64,000 nt of DNA from Clostridia bacterium (GTDB lineage: Bacteria; Bacillota; Clostridia; Christensenellales; Borkfalkiaceae): NCBI GenBank assembly GCA_017396365.1, contig JAFQMD010000030.1, forward strand, positions 62,001 to 126,000, written 5' to 3'. The number at the start of each line of letters is the position of its first letter. The first letter of the stretch is position 1. This document shows positions 42,983 through 51,176 of the stretch, in pieces. Both the position numbers and the translations under genes were made by a program. The notes under the pieces are model-generated. The model ran no database searches and was not told the DNA's origin. It saw nothing but the letters and a program-made list of their open reading frames with translations.

Positions 42983-44350
42983 TTATTTACGGCTTGCTGC
43001 AAGCGACGCCGCTGCGATTGATTGACCAACTCTTCTATTCTTTTCGTCAGGCATTTCTACTCTAAACGAATATTCGGGGAATTCCTCGGCTAAAACTTTG
43101 TTCGCTCTATCCATTACGATATTTCCACCCTCACCGCTGGTTACTCTACCAAGCAAGAGAATATGTTTGATATCGTAGAACATTGCGTAGTAAGGAAGAG
43201 TGTAACCAAGATACGTACCGATATCTTCATAAATTTGACGAGCCAAAGGACTACCTTCTTTCATAAGACCTTGAATAACCTTTAACTTTTCAGCAGGGCT
43301 TAAATTTTCGTCAAACTTAAATCCGCCGTACTCTGCAAGTTTAATAACGCTATCTTGCGAGAAATATTTAACGCCACAACCGTAGTCGCCACTCCACTCG
43401 TCAACCATAGAATCTTTATCGTAGTCAACGGGAACGAAAGCGAGTTCGGAAAGCCATCCGTTTAATCCGCCCTTATCGTTTATGTAACCTACAGCCTCGC
43501 TCGTACCCATAGCAATACCTAATACGCAGTTGTCGTTTAAGTCAATTGCGCCTGCAAGAGCCGTAACGTCGCCGTCGTTTGCAACTTCGAGCGGAATATT
43601 TTCGCCCATTTCCTTTGCAACGTCGATATACATATTTTTAACTTTCTTTTCAAAGTCGTCGTCAGAAACTTTAAGGAAAAGCGACGCAACCATAATTTTG
43701 TTGTTTACGTAAACGCCTGCTGACGATACGCCGATTGCGTCAACTCTTGGCATTTTTGACGCAGCGGTCTTCATTGCTGTTAAAATTTCGTTGTAGTGAT
43801 AGTCTGGATCTGGATTGATTTTTGGAAACCAAACTACTTCTTCGCTATAAACTACTTCTCCGTCGATAACGGCGCTGACTTTTCTATCGCTACCACCCGC
43901 GTCGAAACCTATTCTACAACCGTCTAAATGACCGCCGACAGAAAGAGAACATTTCTTTTCTTCTGGGAAAGTTTTTTCGTCGCATAAAACGACTTCAAAT
44001 TTGTTTTCATATACCCTTTCCATAAAGTTTTTATCAAAAGAACGGAGTCCTTCGTTGGTATATGCGTCTTTAAGGTAATTATATACGCCTTCGTCGCCTA
44101 AAACGTAAATTTTATAACCGCCGACGAGCCATAAAATCGTTTTAGCAATTCTTTCTGCCATACGATTATTTTCTTCCGCTTTACAAGGACAAGCAAAAAT
44201 ATTATAACTGAAAATATAGTTATAACCGTCGTTTCTTTCAACACAGATTTTAAGTGGCTTGTTGTCGGTTTTTGAAACGGCTTCGGAGTATTTTCTAAAC
44301 TCTAAAACCATAGGTTTGAAATTTTTGTCAAGTTGAGGAATATATTTCAT
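42983..44350 (-). CDS. ROK-like sugar kinase with N-terminal extension, probable N-acetylglucosamine kinase
   Basis: A 455-residue protein. The ASKHA kinase core begins only near residue 165: phosphate-1 IGFDAGGSDRKVSAVIDG, then IGVSSAGVYVNN, VANDGDVTALAGA with the likely catalytic aspartate, and the GIAMGTSEAVGYI phosphate-2 loop. The first ~160 residues (RNDGYNYIFSYNIFAC, VGGYKIYVLGDEGVYNYLKDAY) form an extra domain I cannot assign. Position ahead of nagB-nagA argues for N-acetylglucosamine as substrate; no transporter is encoded beside it. Preceded by AAGGAG. Confidence 0.8.
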   Translation of the reverse strand: MKYIPQLDKNFKPMVLEFRKYSEAVSKTDNKPLKICVERNDGYNYIFSYNIFACPCKAEENNRMAERIAKTILWLVGGYKIYVLGDEGVYNYLKDAYTNEGLRSFDKNFMERVYENKFEVVLCDEKTFPEEKKCSLSVGGHLDGCRIGFDAGGSDRKVSAVIDGEVVYSEEVVWFPKINPDPDYHYNEILTAMKTAASKMPRVDAIGVSSAGVYVNNKIMVASLFLKVSDDDFEKKVKNMYIDVAKEMGENIPLEVANDGDVTALAGAIDLNDNCVLGIAMGTSEAVGYINDKGGLNGWLSELAFVPVDYDKDSMVDEWSGDYGCGVKYFSQDSVIKLAEYGGFKFDENLSPAEKLKVIQGLMKEGSPLARQIYEDIGTYLGYTLPYYAMFYDIKHILLLGRVTSGEGGNIVMDRANKVLAEEFPEYSFRVEMPDEKNRRVGQSIAAASLAASRK

Positions 44351-44467
44351 AACTTACTCCTTATAAAAATTTTCTATATATAATTATAATGCTAACGCGC
44401 GTCAATTTAAAGAGATAATATTTTATAATTTTTATATAATCTTTCACAAAAAAAGACGTAAAATATA

Positions 44468-44496
44468 TTGCAAAAATTTTTAATAAATGATATTAT
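44468..44496 (+). promoter_or_regulatory. Promoter of the AraC regulator next to nag
   Basis: TTGCAA (44468-44473), 17-base spacer, TATTAT (44491-44496) with an extended TGA. The divergent nag operon promoter should lie in the same 198-base gap (TTGACG near 44403 with TATATA 17 bases on is a candidate). Confidence 0.6.
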
Positions 44497-44548
44497 TAAA
44501 TAAACGGTTTACTAAAATGAAAAAATTTTAAATAGAGTGGTTTTTTAA

Positions 44549-45430
44549 ATGGACGGAAAAATCTTTTATAAATACAAAATTTCAAACGTTTTAAGCGTGT
44601 CTGAGATAGTAACTATTCACTATCAAAAACTCACAAAAAACTACGTTTTCCCAAACGAAGAACACGACTTTTGGGAACTTATTTACTGCGACAAAAATCA
44701 AGTTATGGTAAGCGTTTGCGGTCAAGAAAAACTACTTAAAAAAGGCGAGATTTTATTCATTAAACCAAACGATTTACACAGCGTTTTAGGCGATGGTAAT
44801 TCCGATTCTAATTTGTTTATAGTAAGTTTCGTATGTAAATCGAGAACAATGTCTTATTTTAAAGACAAATGCTTTAAAGTGCCCGAAGAAGCGAGATATT
44901 TACTTTCTGCCATTATGACCGAGGCAAAACAAACTTTTATTATCCCCGATTTTAACCCTAATCTTTCAAAATTAGAGCCTAAGGAAAACGCTAATATCGG
45001 TGGCGCTCAACTTATAAAAAACAACTTGGAAGAATTGCTTATAAAACTTATTAGAGCCGAGACGTCAAAACCCACTTCTTCTGAAATTTTTATATCAAAA
45101 ATTGAAAATTCTTCGTCGCTCGAAGACGAAATCGTTAAACTTTTGCAAGATAACGTTTACGGAAATATCACGCTCGATAAAATAGCGAATTTGCTTCATT
45201 ACGGAAAGACCACTATTTGCAAAACCTTTAAACAAAAAACGGGATTTTCAATAATAAATTATTATTTAAAACTGAAAATTGACGAAAGCAAAAAACTTAT
45301 TCGTCAAAACCACAATTTTTCGGAAATTTCAGAACTTTTAGGTTTTGATTCTCTCCCACATTTTACTAAGACTTTTAAAAAACTTACGCAAATGACTCCA
45401 AGGGAATATAAAAACAGTATTTTAAATTAA
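44549..45430 (+). CDS. AraC-family regulator with cupin sensor, probable nag regulator
   Basis: A 293-residue regulator. A cupin-type sensor fills the first ~100 residues (EEHDFWELIYCDKNQ, LLKKGEILFIKPNDLHSV), and two helix-turn-helix units fill the last ~100 (ITLDKIANLLHYGKTTICKTFKQKTG; FSEISELLGFDSLPHFTKTFKKLTQMTPREYK). It is divergent from the GlcNAc operon and so is likely its activator, responding to a sugar. Ends at a shared terminator with trxA. Confidence 0.88.
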   Translation: MDGKIFYKYKISNVLSVSEIVTIHYQKLTKNYVFPNEEHDFWELIYCDKNQVMVSVCGQEKLLKKGEILFIKPNDLHSVLGDGNSDSNLFIVSFVCKSRTMSYFKDKCFKVPEEARYLLSAIMTEAKQTFIIPDFNPNLSKLEPKENANIGGAQLIKNNLEELLIKLIRAETSKPTSSEIFISKIENSSSLEDEIVKLLQDNVYGNITLDKIANLLHYGKTTICKTFKQKTGFSIINYYLKLKIDESKKLIRQNHNFSEISELLGFDSLPHFTKTFKKLTQMTPREYKNSILN

Positions 45431-45468
45431 AACACCTTAAAATACGATTGATTTTGCAAAAAAATGAG

Positions 45469-45500
45469 CCCACGAAAGCGACGCTTTCGTGGGCTTTTAA
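45469..45500. terminator. Bidirectional terminator between araC and trxA
   Basis: Perfect 12-bp stem GCCCACGAAAGC/GCTTTCGTGGGC with a 3-base loop; TTTTAAAG follows rightward and a T-rich tail leftward. Confidence 0.87.
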
Positions 45501-45508
45501 AGTAAATT

Positions 45509-45820
45509 TTACTCTTCGATAAATTTTAGAACTGCTTCTTTGGGCATATAACCAAGTGTTTTTTTAACAACTTCCCCACCCTTAAAAAGTAAGAGCGTAG
45601 GAATACTTGAAATGCCGTATTTTACAGCAAGTTCTTCTTGCTCGTCAACGTTTACTTTTCCAACTTTTAACGTTGAAGAAAGTTCGTTTGCAATCTCTTC
45701 GATAATCGGGGCAATCATACGGCAAGGACCGCACCAAGTAGCCCAAAAATCTACTAATACCGGCTTGTCAGATTCTAAAACTTCACTTTTAAAATTATCT
45801 ACCGTTAAAGTAATTTCCAT
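45509..45820 (-). CDS. trxA: Thioredoxin
   Basis: A 103-residue thioredoxin with the active site WATWCGPC (C30, C33), the cis-proline in [11 protein letters not shown], and normal length. Encoded after nrdD and trxB in one leftward unit, it probably supplies electrons to the class III reductase and to peroxide defence. Confidence 0.96.
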   Translation of the reverse strand: MEITLTVDNFKSEVLESDKPVLVDFWATWCGPCRMIAPIIEEIANELSSTLKVGKVNVDEQEELAVKYGISSIPTLLLFKGGEVVKKTLGYMPKEAVLKFIEE

Positions 45821-45856
45821 ATTCGTCTCCTTTAAAATAATAATTATTCTACTATC

Positions 45857-46762
45857 TTACAAATTATCAATATAATCGCAAGCAGATAAAGCGGCGATAG
45901 CGCCGTCGGACATAGCCGTTGCAACTTGACGAATTCTCTTCGTTCTACAATCTCCCGCAACGAAAACCCCGTCTGCCTTTCCCTTGCAGTCTTCACCCGA
46001 AACGGCGTAGCCGTAATCGTTTAAAGTCAAGAGATTTTTAAACGCTCCGTTTTGCGGAATAAGACCTATCGCAACGAAAAGTCCGTCTAATTCAAGGGTT
46101 TTTTCTTCGCCCGTTGCCGACAATATTTTTACGCCTTTAAACGCGTCGTCGCCAAGATAACCGTTTACAACCGTTGAAAGTATAATTTCAACGTTAGTCT
46201 TAGTCTTTAACTGCTCTTGAAGTTTGCCTTCCCCTGTAAGTTTATCCAAATTTTGAATAACGTAAACCTTTTTGCAAAGTTCGGACAAAAGCAAGGCTTC
46301 TTGAAGGGCTGAATTTCCACCGCCAACTACGCCGACCGTCTTATCTTTATAAAACGCGCCGTCGCATACCGCGCAAAAAGAAATTCCGTCGCCGATAAAC
46401 TTTTCCTCTCCGTCCAAATTAAGACGTCTATGCTTTGCGCCCGTTGCAATAATTATTGCTTTCGCCATAAAATCGCCACCGTCGGTGTGGACGGTTTTTA
46501 CGTCACCGTCTTCTACCGATAAAACTTCGCAAAATTCAAGTTCCGCGCCCTGCTCTACTACTTGTTCAACGAGTTTTTCGGCAAATTCATTACCAGAAAC
46601 AACGTTAAACCCGGGGATATTTTCTACCTTTGGCGAATAGGTTATCTGACCGCCGTATGCGGATTTTTCAATAACCAAAACGCTTTTATTTGCTCTTTTA
46701 GCGTAGAGCGCCGACGTTAACCCCGCCGGCCCTCCACCTATTACTATAATATCGTATATCAT
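45857..46762 (-). CDS. trxB: Thioredoxin reductase
   Basis: A 301-residue flavoprotein with the FAD-binding GGGPAGLTSALYA, the redox pair CAVC (C130, C133), the NADPH-binding VGGGNSALQEA, and the C-terminal FAD motif GVFVAGDCRTKRIRQVATAMSDGA. It overlaps the nrdD stop by one base (TAATG), so translation is coupled. It recycles the thioredoxin encoded 36 bases downstream and perhaps the redoxin domain of NrdD. Confidence 0.96.
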   Translation of the reverse strand: MIYDIIVIGGGPAGLTSALYAKRANKSVLVIEKSAYGGQITYSPKVENIPGFNVVSGNEFAEKLVEQVVEQGAELEFCEVLSVEDGDVKTVHTDGGDFMAKAIIIATGAKHRRLNLDGEEKFIGDGISFCAVCDGAFYKDKTVGVVGGGNSALQEALLLSELCKKVYVIQNLDKLTGEGKLQEQLKTKTNVEIILSTVVNGYLGDDAFKGVKILSATGEEKTLELDGLFVAIGLIPQNGAFKNLLTLNDYGYAVSGEDCKGKADGVFVAGDCRTKRIRQVATAMSDGAIAALSACDYIDNL

Positions 46763-49125
46763 TATGCGTTGAGATATTTCTTAATGTCGGAAACACCTAC
46801 GTATTTCGTCGTCTTTCCGTCTGCTACTACTACGAGAGTAGGCGCTTGCTTAATGCCGAAATCGCTTACGAGTTCTGGATGCTCGTTTGCAAGGAGTTTT
46901 TCATATTTTAATCCTGCTTTATCAAGGAAAGTACACGCTACTTTACAGTTAGGGCAAGTTGCCGTTGTGAAAAGATAGATTGCGTTTCTTCCGCCGTCTT
47001 GCTCTTCATTAGCAGTTTGTTCGCATGGGCATCCTTCTCTTTTTAATACCGAATTGCCGATATTGTAAACTTTACGATCTCTATATTCTTGGCTCTTACC
47101 GTCGTTCCAGTTTTGAATTGGACGATAGTATCCGGTTATACGACTATAAACTTCAGTCTTTTCTCCACAGTCTGGGCAAGTAAAGATTTCACCTGGAATA
47201 TATCCGTGATTTTTACATACTGAATAAGTTGGAGAAAGTGTATAATATGGAAGTCTGAAATTTTCGGCAATCTTTCTAACGAGATTTGCAGCGGCTTTCC
47301 AGTCAGGCAACTTTTCGCCAAGGAAAGCGTGGAATACCGTTCCCGAAGTGTAAAGGGTTTGAAGTTCGTCTTGAATTTCAAGAGCCGTAAAGATATCTTC
47401 AGTATAGCCTACCGGAAGGTGTGAACTGTTGGTATAGTATGGCGTTCCACCGTAAGAAGAAGATGCGGTAATAATTTCAGGATATCTCTTAACGTCGTGC
47501 TTTGCAAGACGGAAAGAAGTAGATTCCGCAGGAGTTGCTTCTAAGTTGTAAAGGTCGCCGTACATTTCTTGGTAATCAGAAAGGCGTTCTCTCATGTGAT
47601 TTAATACGTCTTGAGTGAATTTTTGAGCCTTTTCGTTAGTAAGGTCAACTTTAAGCCATCTTGCGTTAAGGCAGGCTTCGTTCATACCAACGAGACCTAT
47701 CGTTGAGAAGTGGTTGTTGAAAGTTCCAAGATATCTCTTGGTATATGGATAAAGACCGCCCTCTAAGAGTTTGGTAATAACCGTTCTCTTAACTTTAAGC
47801 GAACGAGCCGAAATGTCCATAAGACGATCGAGTCTTTGATAGAAATCAGCCTCGTCAACCGCTAAGAAAGCTATTCTTGGCATGTTGATAGTTACAACGC
47901 CGACAGAACCCGTGCTTTCACCACTACCGAAGAAACCACCTGACTTTTTACGAAGTTCTCTAAGGTCAAGACGAAGCCTACAACACATACTTCTAACGTC
48001 GCTCGGTTCCATATCGCTGTTGATGTAGTTAGAGAAATACGGAGTACCGTACTTTGAAGTCATTTCAAACAAAAGTCTGTTGTTTTCGGTTTCGCTCCAG
48101 TCAAAATTCTTGGTTATAGAATAAGTTGGGATAGGATACTGGAAACCACGACCGTTTGCGTCGCCTTCAATCATAATTTCGATAAACGCTTTGTTTACCA
48201 TATCCATTTCTTTTTGACAATCTTTATACTTAAAGTCAAGTTCCTTTCCGCCAACTAAACAGTTAAGTTCAGCCAAGTCGTTTGGAACAACCCAGTCCAA
48301 AGTAATGTTGGTAAACGGAGATTGCGTACCCCAACGGCTTGGAGTGTTTACGCCGTAAATGAAAGACTCGATACACTTTTTAACTTGATTGTACGAAAGG
48401 TTATCTACCTTTACGAAAGGAGCAAGATAGGTATCGAAAGACGAGAACGCTTGAGCGCCCGCCCATTCGTTTTGCATTATGCCAAGGAAGTTAACCATTT
48501 GGTTACAAAGGGTTGCTAAGTGGCTTGCTGGAGAAGAAGTAATTTTACCAGTTACACCGCCAAGACCTTCTTGGATAAGTTGTTTAAGCGACCAACCTGC
48601 GCAATAGCCCGTAAGCATTGAAAGGTCGTGAATATGAATGTCGGCGTTTTTGTGAGCGTTTGCAATTTCGTCGTCATACACTTCAGAAAGCCAGTAGTTT
48701 GCCGTAATTGCGCCCGAGTTAGAAAGGATAAGACCGCCTACCGAATAGGTTACGGTAGAGTTTTCCTTTACACGCCAGTCGTTGATTTTAAGATAGTTGT
48801 CAACGATTTCTTTATAGTCTAATACCGTACTCGATAAATTTCTAATCTTTTCTCTTTGTCTACGGTAAATAATGTACGCCTTAGCAACGTCGTCGTAGCC
48901 CGCTTTAATTAAAACCGACTCTACGCTGTCTTGTATATCTTCTACCGCTACGGTTTCATTTTTAATCTTAGGCTCGAACTCTGCCGTTACTTTAAGGGCT
49001 AAAAAGTCGATAACGTCCTTGTGAAATTGCTTTTCGCACGCTTCAAAGGCTTGCGTTATTGCTACGCTGATCTTTGAAAGGTCAAAGTCAACGATTTTTC
49101 CATCTCTCTTTAATACTCTATACAT
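46762..49125 (-). CDS. nrdD: Anaerobic ribonucleoside-triphosphate reductase NrdD fused to a redoxin domain
   Basis: A 787-residue class III reductase. An ATP-cone begins YRVLKRDGKIVDFDLSKI; the catalytic barrel includes IHDLSMLTGYCAGW; a zinc region has CKNHGYIPGE and CPDC; the glycyl radical is G665 in SRITGYYRPIQNW. After the usual end (CPCEQ) comes a ~74-residue thioredoxin/glutaredoxin-like domain with CPNC (C724, C727) and cis-proline APTLVV. The start is the ATG at 49125 behind AGGAGGAAGTACT; a longer frame to 49182 would run through the NrdR box region. Activated by NrdG, encoded upstream. Confidence 0.95.
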   Translation of the reverse strand: MYRVLKRDGKIVDFDLSKISVAITQAFEACEKQFHKDVIDFLALKVTAEFEPKIKNETVAVEDIQDSVESVLIKAGYDDVAKAYIIYRRQREKIRNLSSTVLDYKEIVDNYLKINDWRVKENSTVTYSVGGLILSNSGAITANYWLSEVYDDEIANAHKNADIHIHDLSMLTGYCAGWSLKQLIQEGLGGVTGKITSSPASHLATLCNQMVNFLGIMQNEWAGAQAFSSFDTYLAPFVKVDNLSYNQVKKCIESFIYGVNTPSRWGTQSPFTNITLDWVVPNDLAELNCLVGGKELDFKYKDCQKEMDMVNKAFIEIMIEGDANGRGFQYPIPTYSITKNFDWSETENNRLLFEMTSKYGTPYFSNYINSDMEPSDVRSMCCRLRLDLRELRKKSGGFFGSGESTGSVGVVTINMPRIAFLAVDEADFYQRLDRLMDISARSLKVKRTVITKLLEGGLYPYTKRYLGTFNNHFSTIGLVGMNEACLNARWLKVDLTNEKAQKFTQDVLNHMRERLSDYQEMYGDLYNLEATPAESTSFRLAKHDVKRYPEIITASSSYGGTPYYTNSSHLPVGYTEDIFTALEIQDELQTLYTSGTVFHAFLGEKLPDWKAAANLVRKIAENFRLPYYTLSPTYSVCKNHGYIPGEIFTCPDCGEKTEVYSRITGYYRPIQNWNDGKSQEYRDRKVYNIGNSVLKREGCPCEQTANEEQDGGRNAIYLFTTATCPNCKVACTFLDKAGLKYEKLLANEHPELVSDFGIKQAPTLVVVADGKTTKYVGVSDIKKYLNA

Positions 49126-49159
49126 AGTACTTCCTCCTGTTTTGTCGAGTATGAGTATA

Positions 49160-49173
49160 TCACATATATTGTG
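49160..49173. promoter_or_regulatory. NrdR box 1 (imperfect)
   Basis: TCACATATATTGTG, matching box 2 in its last ten bases. It lies in the nrdD promoter region exactly 31 bases (three helical turns) from box 2. Confidence 0.8.
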
Positions 49174-49190
49174 CCTTGTCAAGAGAAAAA

Positions 49191-49204
49191 CACAATATAT
49201 TGTG
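49191..49204. promoter_or_regulatory. NrdR box 2 (perfect palindrome)
   Basis: CACAATATATTGTG is a perfect 14-base palindrome fitting the NrdR box consensus. Tandem boxes separated by whole helical turns are the known NrdR repressor arrangement; dATP-loaded NrdR should repress nrdD-trxB-trxA. Confidence 0.88.
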
Positions 49205-49220
49205 GTTTTTTAAAAAAATA

Positions 49221-49245
49221 AAAACGGACGTTTTTCGTCCGTTTT
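49221..49245 (-). terminator. Terminator of nrdG
   Basis: AAAACGGACG/CGTCCGTTTT hairpin with a 5-base loop, followed on the minus strand by TTATTTTTTTA. It separates nrdG from the NrdR-controlled nrdD unit. Confidence 0.85.
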
Positions 49246-49254
49246 ATAGCGTTT

Positions 49255-49944
49255 TTACACCCCTCGAAGCCCCGTTTTTTCTACGTAGTTTTTGACTATT
49301 TTCTCAAAATCCTTGAGTTTATCTAAGGAAACGGCTTTTAGCCCCGATTCTATCAAATTTCCCGAATCGACAAAATTCTGTAAAAAATATTTTTTTGCTC
49401 CGCAAATCCACTCGCCTATTTTCACTATATCTTGTGTTTCATGTAGGCCGTCAACGATAGTCGTTCTAAACTCGTAATCGACTTTTCCTTTAAGTAAAAA
49501 GTCAACGCTTTTTTCAACGTTAGTAAGGTCAACGCTTTCCGTACCGCAAGTTAGCGGATATTTTTCCTTGCAGTTTTTGATATCCATTGCGACGTAATCT
49601 ACAAGCCCCGATAAAACCAACTTTTCAAGCCTTGACGGAAACGAGCCGTTGGTGTCGAGTTTTACGCTGTACCCTATCTCTTTTACCTTTTTTAAAAAAT
49701 CGTCCAACCCGACTTGAAGGAGCGGTTCGCCACCCGATACGCAAATCCCGTCTAAAAGCCCCTTTCTCTTTTTTAAATAGTCGAGTATTTCTTCTTCGGT
49801 ATATACGACGTTGTCGTTTTGCGTAACTAAAAGGGCGTTATGACAAAACGGACAGCGAAAATTACATCCGCCCGTAAATACTAAGCACGCTACCCTACCG
49901 GGAAAATCTAGCATAGTCATCTTTTGAAAACCGTAAAATTTCAT
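49255..49944 (-). CDS. nrdG: Anaerobic ribonucleotide reductase activating protein (radical SAM)
   Basis: A 229-residue radical SAM activase of the longer NrdG type. The cluster motif is CNFRCPFC, preceded by KMTMLDFPGRVACLVFTGG, with the GGEP-type SGGEPLL and KLDTNG following. It makes the glycyl radical on NrdD. It has its own promoter and terminator and no NrdR box of its own, unlike nrdD directly downstream. Confidence 0.93.
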   Translation of the reverse strand: MKFYGFQKMTMLDFPGRVACLVFTGGCNFRCPFCHNALLVTQNDNVVYTEEEILDYLKKRKGLLDGICVSGGEPLLQVGLDDFLKKVKEIGYSVKLDTNGSFPSRLEKLVLSGLVDYVAMDIKNCKEKYPLTCGTESVDLTNVEKSVDFLLKGKVDYEFRTTIVDGLHETQDIVKIGEWICGAKKYFLQNFVDSGNLIESGLKAVSLDKLKDFEKIVKNYVEKTGLRGV

Positions 49945-49975
49945 AACTTCACCTTAAATCGTCTTTTCATTATAT

Positions 49976-50004
49976 ATTTTAATATAAGGCAAAAATTTGG
50001 TCAA
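49976..50004 (-). promoter_or_regulatory. nrdG promoter
   Basis: TTGACC (49999-50004), 17-base spacer, TAAAAT (49976-49981). Confidence 0.7.
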
Positions 50005-50009
50005 GCGTT

Positions 50010-50280
50010 TTTGCTTTTATACGCAAGAAATTGCAAACAAATTGTATTATGCAACAATCGGTACACTTCGTGGACTGATGCTCTGCATCAGGATTTTCTT
50101 GCGGAAAAGCGAATAAAGTTTTCAGTCAAATTTTATTAGACCACGACAAAAAAATAAAGTAACAAGGAAACGCGCTCTTCCCGTAGGGATTTTTTAGGAA
50201 ATATACTACTTTCATTTGAAAGTATGGTGTGCTACACTTTTGAAAATTTTCCCACAAAGAATATCCACTCGACAAATTGG
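50010..50280. other. Gene-free, dyad-rich stretch between nrdG and the VOC gene
   Basis: No intact frame with a ribosome binding site. It contains a CTGATGC/GCATCAG hairpin (about 50077-50093) and an ATACTACTTTCA/TGAAAGTAT dyad (about 50202-50224). Minus-strand frames give short stop-interrupted peptides, so a decayed gene or a dispersed intergenic repeat are both possible. Confidence 0.4.
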
Positions 50281-50290
50281 AATTTGTTGA

Positions 50291-50653
50291 TTATATCGGT
50301 GTTCCCACTTCAATTAAATTACCATCTAAATCGTAGAATCTTACCACCTTTTGCCCCCAGCTGTGTGCCATCAGGTGATTGACATATTCGATTTCAGGGT
50401 AAAGTGTTTCAAGACGCTCTACAAATTGTTCTATGTTGGGCTCTTCAAAATACAACTCGGACTGATTACTGTTTGGAATTACACTTCTTTTTGTGAATTG
50501 TTCCCAGTATCCCGATTCCTGTAAATATAAATTATTCGTCAATTCCATATTCCCATCGTTATCTTGAAGCAATTGAAATCCAAACATATCACTATAGAAC
50601 TTTAACGCACGGTTACAATCTTTAACAACAATAAGCGTTCCTTTGTATTTCAT
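50291..50653 (-). CDS. VOC/glyoxalase-superfamily protein
   Basis: A 120-residue two-repeat VOC-fold protein: KGTLIVVKDCNRALKFYSDMFGFQL in the first half, SELYFEEPNIEQFVERLE and the closing VVRFYDLDGNLIEVGTPI in the second. The N-terminal metal histidine of true glyoxalases is absent (GTLIVV); the late glutamate (NLIEVG) is kept, so enzymatic role and metal use are open. The start is the ATG at 50653 behind GAGGAGAAC. It is monocistronic, with its own promoter. Confidence 0.85.
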   Translation of the reverse strand: MKYKGTLIVVKDCNRALKFYSDMFGFQLLQDNDGNMELTNNLYLQESGYWEQFTKRSVIPNSNQSELYFEEPNIEQFVERLETLYPEIEYVNHLMAHSWGQKVVRFYDLDGNLIEVGTPI

Positions 50654-50693
50654 ACATGTTCTCCTCGTCAAATTCTTATTTATCGGTGAGTTT

Positions 50694-50722
50694 ATTATAA
50701 ACTAAAATCAACTTTAGTGCAA
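50694..50722 (-). promoter_or_regulatory. VOC gene promoter
   Basis: TTGCAC (50717-50722), 17-base spacer, TATAAT (50694-50699). Between here and the decayed gene beginning at 50937 I see nothing else. Confidence 0.65.
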
Positions 50723-50936
50723 TCTATTTTGCGTGAGCAAAAGAAAAACTCGACTTAAGAAAGTAGAGTTTTCTAAATTTCATAATTAAACCCCTAAGAG
50801 TAACGCGCTTAAACTTGTTCCTTTATTTTGGTGCACCTCACATTATGCAACTTGAACCAAAAGATTATGGTAAATGATAATAACGTAATACTCACCCAAA
50901 CTTTACCCAAACTTCACCACAACAAATTAGCCGATA

Positions 50937-51153
50937 GGTTGATTATATACGTCGTAAAGTCTTATTTCGGCTTTTCTTATTGCTTGGTTATACTTATCTA
51001 CCGTATCAAACACGTCGCTCCTGCCTATTCCACTTAACATTTTGTCAAATAGTTCTTTGCGTGATTTCTGTCAAAGATTTACCTTCTACAGCGTGCAAAA
51101 CGAAAACCCTATCTATATATTTTCCCATTAAGTGATAAAGGCCATATTTTCAT
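50937..51153 (-). pseudogene. Decayed gene fragment with frameshifts
   Basis: After AAGGAGT an ATG (51151-51153) opens a frame that stops within 14 codons. The +1 neighbouring frame reads KYGLYHLMGKYIDRVFVLHA and continues to EGKSLTEIT, then stops. The third frame continues RKELFDKMLSGIGRSDVFDT and on to AEIRLYDVYNQPIG with a stop at 50937. The segments join into a plausible ~70-residue protein if two indels are repaired. No family recognised. Confidence 0.45.
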
Positions 51154-51176
51154 ACTCCTTATTTCTTTAAGTAATA

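Noticed and set aside
46762..49182. The longer nrdD start at 49182
   Set aside because: The first 19 codons have no ribosome binding site and run into the NrdR operator region; the conserved ATP-cone begins at the ATG at 49125 with AGGAGGAAG.
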